Assembly (NCBI GenBank): GCA_036897095.1
Contig: JAYMSP010000809.1
Location: forward strand, 1-40,872
DNA: 40,872 bases
DNA from: Plantago elongata
Lineage: Eukaryota > Streptophyta > Magnoliopsida > Lamiales > Plantaginaceae
Direction of reading: 5' to 3'
The notes under the pieces are model-generated. The model made no database searches. It saw only the letters and a list, made by a program, of their open reading frames with translations, and had not been told where the DNA came from. Below are positions 13,612 through 23,500 of the stretch, piece by piece; the first letter of the stretch is position 1, and every line of letters starts with the position of its first letter. The translations under genes and the position numbers were made by a program.

Positions 13612-13706
13612 CTTTTTTTTTTTTAAAGGATAAAGGGGTGACTTGAACTCCCAATCTATTGGTTGAAGGTGAAGTGTATTACCAACTGAGCTGCGCTTTG
13701 TTGTCG
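13612..13706 (-). mobile_element. Short tRNA-derived retroposon with target-site duplication
   Basis: On the minus strand the body contains a tRNA-like A box (GCTCAGTTGGTA) and a B-box-like stretch (GAGTTCAAGTC). It ends in CACCCCTTTATCCTTT and then an oligo-A run (the T run at 13613-13624 on the plus strand). The 9-bp direct repeat ATTTGGTCC flanks it exactly, at 13603-13611 and 13707-13715. The acceptor-stem ends do not pair (5' AAAGCGC against 3' TTTATCC), so it is not a working tRNA gene. A SINE or retroposed tRNA fragment of about 95 bp fits all the observations. Confidence 0.75.
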
Positions 13707-13796
13707 ATTTGGTCCGTTGGTTGTTGGTTGTTTATTTCCATTAGCCTGGTTCAAATTAGGCCTCTTGTATAATGAGGTGATAGTTTTTAGTTACTT

Positions 13797-13928
13797 AGGT
13801 ACTGGTTGGTATAGAATTTGAATGGATATTTGGATGAATTTTGGTGAAATTGTGTTTGGAATGAAATGGAGGTATTTGAAGTGTATTTTAGGCCAAATCA
13901 CTATTTATCGAGCCAAATGGACTGATCA
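13797..13928. mobile_element. Degenerate copy of the 33.3-kb Tourist-like MITE
   Basis: Shares long stretches with the element at 33327-33483, including 'gtgaaattgtgtttggaatg' (one base different there), 'gtattttaggc' and 'gagccaaat'. Its left end 'actggttggtat' is a decayed form of 'ggctgattggcat'. The right inverted repeat is not clear, so this copy looks older or truncated. Confidence 0.6.
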
Positions 13929-15133
13929 CAATCGTATAACAAACATCCCCTTACTTTTTATCGCATAAATATATTTTGTTATTCATTCAATTGCTCGTTG
14001 CAAATTTCTTTTAGCTGTTTCACATTTGTAGAATGACTAGTATACAATGTGAATAGAAAAATTATTTGAAAATAAATATGTCTCGAGATCAATTGACTAG
14101 ATTGGCAACTTTATCGATTTAAAAATAATTTATTAGTTAATACATGAAACTTGAATATAAATTTTTTTTAAGTAGTTTTGCAAAAAAAAATGTAAGAAGT
14201 GTTTTCAAATAAATGACTTATATTTATGTTAGTGTTAAACCCCCCAACAAAGTTTTCCACCGGCCCCGAAAGAGGAAGGGGGGAGGAGGGAGGGTTGGAT
14301 GTATGTGTAAATTGTAATTGTCCAATTGTTCAAACTTTTAAAGTGGCCACCTAGTAAGGGGCTAAGGGTGATTCATGTAATTTTATGTATTTCGGAATAA
14401 ATAATGTATATTTTGAAATCATCTAGGAGTTCTAGTTAGTCTTTAATTGAGTTTATTTGGCCCAAAGCAACCTAGTTGGACTATAATATGAAAAAAGACT
14501 CCAAGCCTATCCACCTCATGATTTCGGCAACCACAATGCAAAGGAAGTTGTGATTCTTCCTCAACAAATATGCATGTTGAAGTCTTGAATGAGTGTTAAG
14601 GACTTCAGAAAACTTGCGAGAAAGTTGGTCGCAATAGCTAGTTCAAATGTTTTGTGTTTCTTAGGTTTTAAGTTATATTATTTCAAGGCACAAATAGTTC
14701 TGTTTGAAATTTGAATCCGTTAAATTGTAAATATATTATTCATGCAATGTACATGAGTACATCTAAAATACTAAATTAAAATTAATCATTAAGAAATTAC
14801 CGGAGTAATTATCTTTTTTTTTTAAATTGAATATTTTATATATTTTTATTTTAATTAAAAAGGATCTATTAAATTATATACCATGAGTCGTTAATCATTT
14901 GAACATGAAGCTAGGTGTGTCTACAAATCAGACAAGATGGTTACCTTTCGAAGTGTACAGATTGTTAATTTATTGCATTATACTGATTGTCTTTTCATAT
15001 AGTAACCAGTAGAGAGACACTAAAAATACATTGATTAATCTTTTTCCACTTTTAGTTTGTCTTTGTCATCATAAAGCTAGTTCTCAGCACAACCTACTGT
15101 GTCTCAATTTTTCACTCATGCCTTGAAGATTTA
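13929..15133. other. AT-rich intergenic DNA, no gene seen
   Basis: No ORF of note. A short G/A-rich patch at about 14261-14295 stands out from its AT-rich surroundings. No terminal repeats or protein motifs were recognised. Confidence 0.45.
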
Positions 15134-15732
15134 GACCATCTCCCACGGTGATGGACAACGACACGTTATCGTAGTACGACGATGCATTATCGTGCACTTT
15201 TACTGCAGTGGTGACGCGTCGTCACTACGTCATGAAATTTTTTAATTTTTATTTACATATTATTCATATTATAAGAATGCGTAGATGTTGAAATTAACCA
15301 AATTGTATTTTTAAGTCGTTTTATACTTTATTAAGGTTTACAATTAATATTTTTTATTTTGCTAAAAACATATTTAATATATTATAATAGTGTTTAGAAG
15401 TTGAAATTAATAAAATTGAATTATTAGAGGTTGTTTTACAATTTTAAGTTTAATTAAGAGAGAAAATGAGTTTGAGATGGAATGATCCAAAAATAAACGA
15501 GAGTGGTCTCTATTCGTAGATCTCGAAGAAACGAATCCGTTGGTAATTTTTAGATATTTTTTACATTTATAATTTTCGAGTTATTCGCGTTTGAAATTGA
15601 ACAAAATATAAAAAAGTAAAAAAAATAAAAAGGAAAAGGAAAAGACACGTGGCATCAGCCGTGCCATGCCGCGTGGTGTGACGCCGCGCCTTACGGCACG
15701 ACGTGCGCCACGGCGCCCCGTTGGGGGCAGTC
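15134..15732. mobile_element. PIF/Harbinger-like non-autonomous element
   Basis: The left end reads 'gaccatctcccacgg'; the reverse complement of the right end reads 'gactgcccccaacgg'. These are imperfect terminal inverted repeats. TTA occurs immediately outside each end (15131-15133 and 15733-15735), the usual target for PIF/Harbinger elements. The element is 599 bp with no transposase ORF. The two GC-rich ends, 15150-15235 and 15645-15725, surround an AT-rich middle. The family assignment is inferred from TSD and TIR shape. Confidence 0.65.
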
Positions 15733-15862
15733 TTATAGTGCCATATACTCATAAAACTTAATAAGTTTTAACCGAGCCTTCAACTCTTGTGGCCTTCTTG
15801 ATGATGACCTATCTAAATGATACTTGTCTATCATCCTATACAAGTTGGACTTTGTTAATTTT

Positions 15863-16598
15863 AGTACTACATCGCACTGTATTATTAATTATACATTTTT
15901 AAAAATATGATAAATGTCACAATCTAACATTTTAAAATTAATCTATAATAAATTTTATTAATTAAAATAAATTTCTAAATACAAATTACTAAAATTTACA
16001 GGTACATCCTTCCTAATTAATTAATTACATCTTTAGTCTTTATTCTTCAAAATTCAACACCGCCACTCCCCTGCCAGAGCTTCGACAATGTTTTTTTTAA
16101 AACTAATTTCAAACAGAGCTATACATGGTGGAGGAAGCTCTGTTCGAGCTTCCTCCATCTCCGTTCGAGCTTCCATGTCGGAGGCTCAGTCACTGGAGCT
16201 TCCATTTTAATTTATTAATTAAAATAAATTTCTAAATACAAATTACTAAAATTTACAAGTCCATCATTCCTAATTAATTAATTACATCTTTAGTCTTTAT
16301 TCTCCAAAACTCAACACCGCCACTCCTCTGCCGGAGCTTCGACAATGTTTTTTTTTAAACTCAATTTTTAATTTCAAACAGAGCTATACATGAGCTCAGT
16401 CACTGGAGCTTCGGTCTCCTTCTTCTTTTTACTATTTTTTTTTTTTTGAAATTTAAAATAGGGTGTTCTGTGAAAGTTTTAATTATTATTGGGTTGATTT
16501 TGAATTGTTTTGGGTATATTTGTTAAGACAAAAATATAAAGGATGTGTAAGTAAATACATCTAGTAAGATATTTTAATATAGTGCGATGTCGCACTAC
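15863..16598. mobile_element. Inverted-repeat-flanked element with internal duplication
   Basis: The left flank contains 'acatcgcactgtatta' (15869-15884). The right flank, on the other strand, contains 'acatcgcactatatta' within 16574-16594. The right copy is itself a near-perfect hairpin (AGTGCGA-TG-TCGCACT). The interior is largely the duplicated segment listed separately. No ORF or clear target-site duplication was found, so this is a probable non-autonomous DNA element of unknown family. Confidence 0.45.
15951..16412. repeat. About 257-bp tandem duplication
   Basis: Unit 1 (about 15951-16202) and unit 2 (about 16209-16412) share long identical stretches, offset by 257 bases at their left ends, for example 'aaataaatttctaaatacaa', 'aattaattaattacatcttt', 'gagcttcgacaatgtttttt' and 'cagtcactggagcttc'. 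Unit 1 holds extra sequence, including a perfect hairpin (16129-16140 with 16146-16157, 12-bp arms, 5-base loop), that unit 2 lacks. Confidence 0.85.
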
Positions 16599-18654
16599 AA
16601 TATTATGCGACAGTGCAACGCCTTGATGCATTAATAAAAAGTGAAGAGTTAAAATTCAATCTTAAATTGGTTTAATGATTTAGATCGTAATACTAATGTA
16701 GCGCCCGTCCGGGTGATACCGGATCGGGTGCCACCTCCGTGGGGTCCCCAACCGCCCGAAGCGCGGTTGATCGATCAGTGCCAGATAAGGGGAAATCATA
16801 ACCAGAATATAAAACAAACTCATTTATTATATCATATTGATAGGTTGTACAAAAAGGGCAGAGTATTTGCCGATACAATTTATTTTGAAATAAACGAAAT
16901 ACAACAGCGGAAAAAGTGGTCTGGTTACTAAATGCCTGGTCATTCTACCCGATCGTCTACCCTGTTCTCGCAATCATTACCTGGGGAATGGAAAGAACAC
17001 ACAAGACAGAGAGGGTAAGTCACAAGACTTAGTGAGTAATATTTGGAAACAAATGAGAAAACAGACACATACACTAATTCCAAATAGAGTTTACTTCTGA
17101 CGGGAAAACACAAAACAGTTATATATCACGCAAAACAGATTCTCGATCCTGATTTTCAGAATTTTCACGAAACAGATACCAACCATACACTCCACAAAAT
17201 GGCCACGAAGGGCAACTTGACTACCTTATTACTCCTTCGAGGAGCGACCTCGCAGTCAGTCGGACGACGTGCTTAAGTCCATGTCGGCCCGGTACACGGA
17301 ACGATATTGATCACCTGCGCCGGCGATACCATTGGGGCGTCCGGGGATTTGTGGGTACAGGAGATATAGCCAGACCGTCGGTCCGTTCCGCCCGGCCCAA
17401 CTATACCAGCTGTCCCTGGGCCCAATCGAAACAGTCAAGACGGACCTGGATAGCCACACAGGCGTATCACATGATGCCACGGAGGCATATCACATCACCC
17501 GTATTAACTTAAACTACTTCAAATGGTCATCCTTATCGTATTTAAATGCTTATACAAGTTTCTTCGTATTTTCTAAACATAGTACTACTTCCTAGCATCT
17601 TGATTACTACTCAGCATCTTCCTTCTCTATCAGCTTACTTCTCTAATACACTTCTCTGCAGCTAGCTCCGCACTCCAACAAATACACATCATCCTCAACC
17701 AACTTCAAACGCATAACACCTATGCGCATAATGGACATAAGATGCTTATTAACAGGCAGGCAACATAGAACAATATAGGCTCAACTATAAGCAGCAAGCA
17801 TTTCAAATGTACATACGTCAAAATTAATACGAGCAACATACCTGTAACCTATCGCTTAGTACACGCACTGCCGGCAAGGCAGTTTCCAACAACAGACTGA
17901 CCAACATATAACAATTGACTCAACCAAATAGACGCGCCAACACGACACAATTGAGCATTATATACTACTCACTATACTGCTCTGCTAACACAATACACCG
18001 GCAAGGTGCACACAGCTCGACCCGAGTTTGAATTTCAGGAAACAAAATTAATCCTAATTCAACACTCAGCCACAGTGAACAAGAACCGTCATGACCCGGA
18101 CACTCAAACACACACACAAGTAGTACACATACAACATTACACGTATATAGGCCGTAGATAGCAACCTATCTGAGTAATTATAAAAATACGCAGATTAAGC
18201 AGCATAACGAGACCGACATACAACAACTTAATTAAACTCAACAGGCCAAATTTAAACAGCACATCAAATTCAACATACAACAGCTAAATTAAATGTAGCA
18301 GACTAAACAACACATCTAAATGATTAACTTTCCCTCCCCAAAATTTGACTATAATCGAGAAGGAAGGGGGCACTAACCGAAGAGGCTGAACAGACGAATA
18401 GGCGGAGGATGGCTGCGGGTGGAAGCAAAATGGACAAGTGCGAGAGAGTGAGGTTGTGCGGTGGATAAAATTAATCACACTATTCCCTAAATTCGATTGT
18501 AATCGAAAAGGGAAGAAGCTACTAACTGGAATCGATCGCACGAGATGGCATTGTCCGGAAAGTAGGCGCGGTGAAGGGCGAGAGTGAGGGGCGGAAAAGG
18601 GGCGAAAGAGAGCGGGAGTGGTGGTGTGGTGACGAAAATGAGGCGGAGGTGGGG

Positions 18655-18662
18655 TATTTATA
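18655..18662 (-). promoter_or_regulatory. TATA box of the solo LTR
   Basis: TATAAATA on the minus strand, followed downstream by a C/T-rich stretch. The position about 440 bases from the LTR 5' end fits a U3 promoter. If active, transcription would run leftward, away from the SnRK1 subunit gene. Confidence 0.5.
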
Positions 18663-18677
18663 GATGGAGAGAGGCGG

Positions 18678-18787
18678 CAATCTTCCATGGGAAGCTTCAC
18701 TACTCCAATCTTCCATGGGAATTTTCACCAATCCAATCTTCCGTGGGGAGCTTTACTACTCTAATCTTCCATGGGAAGCTTCGCTAA
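18678..18787. repeat. 4 x 28-bp minisatellite in the LTR U3 region
   Basis: Four units begin at 18678, 18706, 18734 and 18762, each starting with 'aatcttccatggg' or a one-base variant ('aatcttccgtggg'). The array lies just upstream (in LTR orientation) of the TATA box, where LTR enhancer repeats commonly sit. Confidence 0.85.
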
Positions 18788-19106
18788 CGGCTTGTTTTAT
18801 TCTAGACTCCAAATGGCTTGCAAATAAATTCCAGAAAAATATAAAATCGATTCCAGAAAAGCCGTATTAAAATAAATATTTTTATTTTATTATTTTTATT
18901 ATTATTTTAATATCAAATACTAATTTAACGCTTGTTCATAATTAACTGGCGATCGTAACTGGCCTTTAATTTCCGAATTCAACTCGTTGTTACGGTCGAA
19001 TAATTCACGTACATCGAGTCAGTAGTCACTGGTCAGTTAAAATAATAATATTATTACTGTGTTAATTTCAGATACACGAAATAAGATTTGCGGCTCTTAC
19101 AACTAA

Positions 19107-20200
19107 CAATAATACAAAACAATGATAGTTACTACATTAGTAATCTAAATAAGTTTCCTTGTTTACAATGATCTTTCAAGAGCCCATGTACCAAAAATAC
19201 TTTAAACCTATTGAACTAGCCCATGTACCTATTGCTCATTAAAATTTAAAAATTTAATTTAAGAAATAACATTATATACAATATAATAATGTAGGGTGTA
19301 ACATATGGAATTTACTTGTGTTAGTAAGGATATAAGGATATGAGAAAAACATATGCACAATCACAAGTTTAAACATTTCTTATGGCTAGCAGGTGAAGGT
19401 AAATTAGTACTAACCATCGCAAGATTATGAAAGATTGTGGTGCTTCAACACATTGGGAAGAATTTAGTTTTGAAGTAAGTTTTTCTCCATGTCAAATACA
19501 AATAATATACGGACTAAAAGTAAAGTATTAATTTATTGTAGCCATTAGAGAAATATGAAAAGTAATAATTTGTCGAGTTATTTGAAAGCTAAACAACTTA
19601 GCTTGTAATTATGGGTGCAAGAATACCCGAAAATTGAAAAGTTCATCTTATGTAATAGTAAAGCTACTTTAGGAGAATATGTATATGCAACCTTTCTTTT
19701 TTTGCACATGCACTGGGATACTGAGGTAGCTTCAATTTCATTGCATTTATCAAATATGGATAGTAAAGTCTTCTGAACACACTCTAATCCAAATGGAATT
19801 TCCATCATTTCTGATTGTTTATGTATTTTTTTTTGAGTTTTGACCATCTCATCTCACCTCATCTCTTCTCTTCTCCTCTTCATCTTCAAATATTGTTCAA
19901 ATATTGAAAGATCCCGTAAAAATACATACATGGTAATGGTAGAATTTTGCATTTTCCATTTTCTGACCTGGCAGTAGGACAGGCGGATTCCTATTCATTC
20001 TGGGTCCCTGTATTAATTTCATCCATTCAACTGTCAATATATATGCAACTCACTTTCAACCTTTTTTCCATCGTAAAACACAATTTTTTCATATTTGGGG
20101 CTAGGGCTGAAATGAGTTCCTTCTCTACCAATATTCCTTTGATTTGAATCATTGCCATTTCCAATTGCTTTCCTCTCATCAAAATCATTTTCTCCCACCT
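19107..20200. other. Upstream region of the SnRK1 subunit gene
   Basis: AT-rich sequence with a pyrimidine-rich stretch at about 19845-19885 ('catctcatctcacctcatct' type) and a TATATATG at about 20036-20043 that could serve as a TATA box for the downstream gene. A minus-strand frame at 19847-19578 (89 codons) encodes an unrecognised peptide with no supporting context and is not called as a gene. Confidence 0.4.
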
Positions 20201-20296
20201 TGCAATTTTGTCATCTCTCTCAAACTTCCAGTCTTTCCATCATTAGCTCTATCTGTGCAGATTTGGTCATTTTGCAGCTGTAGCTTCATACTCTTG

Positions 20297-20429
20297 GTAA
20301 GTTAAGTAGCGTTTTCGTTTTTTCAGGTGCTTTGGAGTCAAGGGTTAAAGGGATTTTTCTTTCTTTGATGGATTTCCTTTTGTTTACTTATTTATCTGCT
20401 TTGTTTCTTTTTCTTGAATTTTGTGGCAG
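20297..20429 (+). other. Predicted intron in the 5' leader of the SNF4-like gene
   Basis: A good donor (CTCTTG/GTAAGT at 20296/20297) and acceptor (TTTGTGGCAG ending at 20429) define a 133-bp, T-rich intron between untranslated leader exons. The coding ATG follows at 20520. The upstream leader end is not determined. Confidence 0.55.
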
Positions 20430-20439
20430 CAAGTAGCAA

Positions 20440-20490
20440 ATGCTGAGTTTTGCTTACGGAGCGGTTACAATAAAGTTCAAATCTTTGTGA
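20440..20490 (+). promoter_or_regulatory. Upstream ORF of 16 codons in the leader
   Basis: ATG at 20440 opens a frame encoding MLSFAYGAVTIKFKSL and stops at 20490, 29 bases before the main ATG. If the leader is transcribed as modelled, ribosomes meet this ORF first, so it could lower or tune translation of the SnRK1 subunit. There is no evidence beyond position and reading frame. Confidence 0.4.
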
Positions 20491-20519
20491 GTAGCTAACG
20501 GTGAAAGCATTCTCTTGGT

Positions 20520-23500
20520 ATGGATTTCTCGCGAGAAGCTGGGATGGTGTTGATTCCGACTCGTTTTGTTTGGCCTTATGGTGGTAGGGCTGTCTATATC
20601 AGTGGCTCCTTTACGGGGTAAAGTTAATTATAAGCTGCTGTTCTTGTTGTCTGTCTATATCAGTGGCTCATTTACGGGGTTAAGTTAATTATACATTTTA
20701 AGTAAATCAGTGTTATTCTCTGGAATGCTCATAAGCTGTTGTTCATGTTGTCTGTCTATGCTAAGTTCTGCTATTGATGTTAATTCTTTGATAAGGTGGA
20801 CGCACTGGCCAATGACGCCCGTTGAGGGTTGCCCTACTGTCTTTCAGACAATTTGTAGCTTGCCACCCGGTTTTCACCAGGTTTGTGCTGTAAATTTAAC
20901 ATTTTGCTCGAACACCGCCTAAAAAGCCACTTCATTTGTTTGTTTGTTTATGCTGGGTGCAATGGCAAGAAATGAAACTCAAATGTTTTGATTCTATTTT
21001 GTTTTTGCCTGGAAACTCTGATATAATCTTTGAGCAATTCATCAGCTATCAGGTTAGGGGGATATTCCACTATTGTTTTTCTGCATAGAATTATGACACT
21101 ATTTTACATGCATTCATACGTTGCTTTGGCGCGAGGTATTCTTACGGTTGCCCGTTGTCTGTTCCTGTCTTGTCATTTATATTTTCTGTTACGATGCTTG
21201 TAAATGGCCCAGGGAAGGCACTAATTCTCACATGCCATGTTATTTATTTCCTTAAACCGGAATAAGATATATGGTCATAATTGTAGAGATCAATTTTTTT
21301 TTGTCGTGACTCTTACGACAAAAATGGAGTATTTACTGTAGAATGGAAAGTTTTTAATTATTGGGAAACTGTTTTCTGTTGCTAATCAGCTGTGATCATG
21401 TATACCCAAACATGACTTGTCGTTAACTAATTAATCCCAATGACGAGTTCATTCTGTTGCTAAATCAGCTGTGATTATGTATACCCAAACATGACTTGTC
21501 GTTAACTAACTAATCCTCAATGATGAGTTCATTTAGGTTTTTGAAATGATAAACACATGTAGATTCTTATTAAGTGCATATTAAATGAAATGTGCAATCA
21601 CTTCAAGTCGAACTTTTTGCGATTATCAATCAGGTGTTATTACTGCACCCGTGGGTTGTGTGTGCAGATCTCAATAATGAGACGTCTATTTGTCTCTTTC
21701 TTTTGGTGGTAGTGTTTTTTTTTTTTTTTTTTTTTTTGGGTGGGGGGGGGGGGGGGGGGGGGGGGTCACCATCTAGCAACTAGCGTAGGACAGTGTCTTA
21801 TGTCGTGACGTTCATGAGTGAACTCAGAAGCGTACTTAGTCATACCCTACTATGCCGATGTTAATTTGTTTAATTTCTCAACTTGGAAAAAATAATAGTG
21901 GTTAGCCTGAAGATTCTTTATTTGTCCTTGTGTATTACTATGGGTTCCACATGCTGGTTGATATTCATATCATACACTGGGGGAAATAAATGTCTTCCGC
22001 TACATGCAATATTCCTGAGTTTATGTAAATTGATTGCCATTCATATTTTTTTATGTGAGAAAGTTCCGGGCAGCAGAAGTTTTTCTTGTCGTGGAAGTAG
22101 CTTAACGTGCATAACTCTGCCAAATCTCCCACATGTAGTAGTACATTAGGATTTCTCTTCATGTATGTAGCTCAGTAGCTGTGGTTAATTACTCACTTTA
22201 GTGATTCATGGCCTCTATAACAAACACGTCATATATCTAGGTTTATGACATCTGCACTTTGTAAAGAGAAAATTGGTGGAAATGCTAAATTGCTAATTGA
22301 GTACTTGGTAGATGAAATGAAATTTACTGACTTGAAGTGCACAGTTTCCAGTTTAACAGATCAATTTAGGCTACTGCATGTGGATCTAGATAAACTGATT
22401 GGCACCATCTCAACCCCTGCTCTTGACTTTGAAGTACATTGCACATCTAAACACCTTATTGCCTTTATAGTCACCACGTAGATCAGTAGCTTGTGCATTA
22501 GATTTCAGGAACCATGTGAACCCAAGTACATGCCATAATTTTATCCCAAATTTCAAGTTTGCACTTATTTGAATACCCACAGAGAGCATGTGAGGCTTTT
22601 ATCTGGAAATGGATAACCACTTTCATTTTATTGCCGTTATAGTCACCATGTTGTCAGTAGCTTCTGCACTTGATTTCAGGAACCAATTGAACTCAAGTAC
22701 TTCAGAATTTTGTGTCTCGAGTATGCACCAACTAGAATACCCACCCACCGAGAGCACATGAGGTTTCTTAACTAGAAAAGAATGGCCCTTTGATTTCGTT
22801 AGGAATGTTTACATCTTTTCATGTAAACACTAGCTTTTGAGATGCACCATGATCATTTAAGTGGTGCTCATGCATATGCAGTACAAATTTGTGGTTGATG
22901 GTGAATGGAGACATGACGATCACCAGCCCTTTATCAACAGTAACCTAGGAACAGTGAACACCATCCTCCTGTCCCGGGACTCTGATTATCCTCCTGCAGC
23001 TCTGAATTCACAAATGACTCCCTCTGGTCCTGGTTCCAGCATGGAGGTGGATAACGTGGCTTTCCAGCGCGTGGTATGATGTTTCACTTATGCTACACAA
23101 ACTGTTTCTGTTTAGCGAAATTGTTACTTGATATGCTTGTTATCTTTCTATTATAACTTGTTTATCTAAAACTATGTCTTGGATTTTTTTGCTGCTTGCC
23201 AAATTGTTTCATACATATTCAAAACATCTGGTAAATGGATTCCCCGATGTTCTCATTTTCCTTCCAGTCTTTAGGAAATTTGTAAAGATTTCACTTGTAG
23301 GAAAAAAACGAATTTATGATCGCTGAATCTGCAGGTATTATTATGGTTTGGCATCGAAAAAAGTTTTATACTGGCTAACATACTGTGCTTATAGCATGTC
23401 AAATCATTTAGGCTTTGACAGTTAAATCTTTGATAACAGGTTAGAGTTTCAGATGGGACTCCTGAGCCCTTTCCAACAATATCAGAAGCAGATATAGAGA

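Larger units (their letters stand above)
16697..19101 (-). mobile_element. Solo LTR (about 2.4 kb) of a retrotransposon
   Basis: The segment starts TGTAGCGCCCG and ends GGCTCTTACA, the TG...CA ends of an LTR. The 5-bp target-site duplication ACTAA abuts both ends (16692-16696 and 19102-19106). It contains no gag-pol coding sequence, and no second LTR, primer-binding site or polypurine tract lies next to it, so a solo LTR left by recombination is the best reading. Orientation is minus: a TATAAATA box (18662-18655) is followed on that strand by a C/T-rich leader-like stretch, and the minus-strand 3' end GGACGGGCGCTACA resembles common plant LTR ends. The parent family (possibly Ty3-like) is not identified. 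ORFs inside it show no recognisable protein. Confidence 0.78.

Noticed and set aside
13626..13700. Functional tRNA gene
   Set aside because: Box A and B are present, but the acceptor ends do not pair and the copy has an A tail and target-site duplication, so it is retroposed.
18284..18731. Pro/Ser-rich minus-strand frames of 138 and 69 codons
   Set aside because: They lie within the leader-like part of the solo LTR and their composition reflects C/T-rich sequence; no domain is present.
19578..19847. 89-codon minus-strand frame with a Cys/Lys-rich centre
   Set aside because: No recognised family, no splice or promoter context, and located in AT-rich upstream DNA; possibly an old exon fragment but unsupported.
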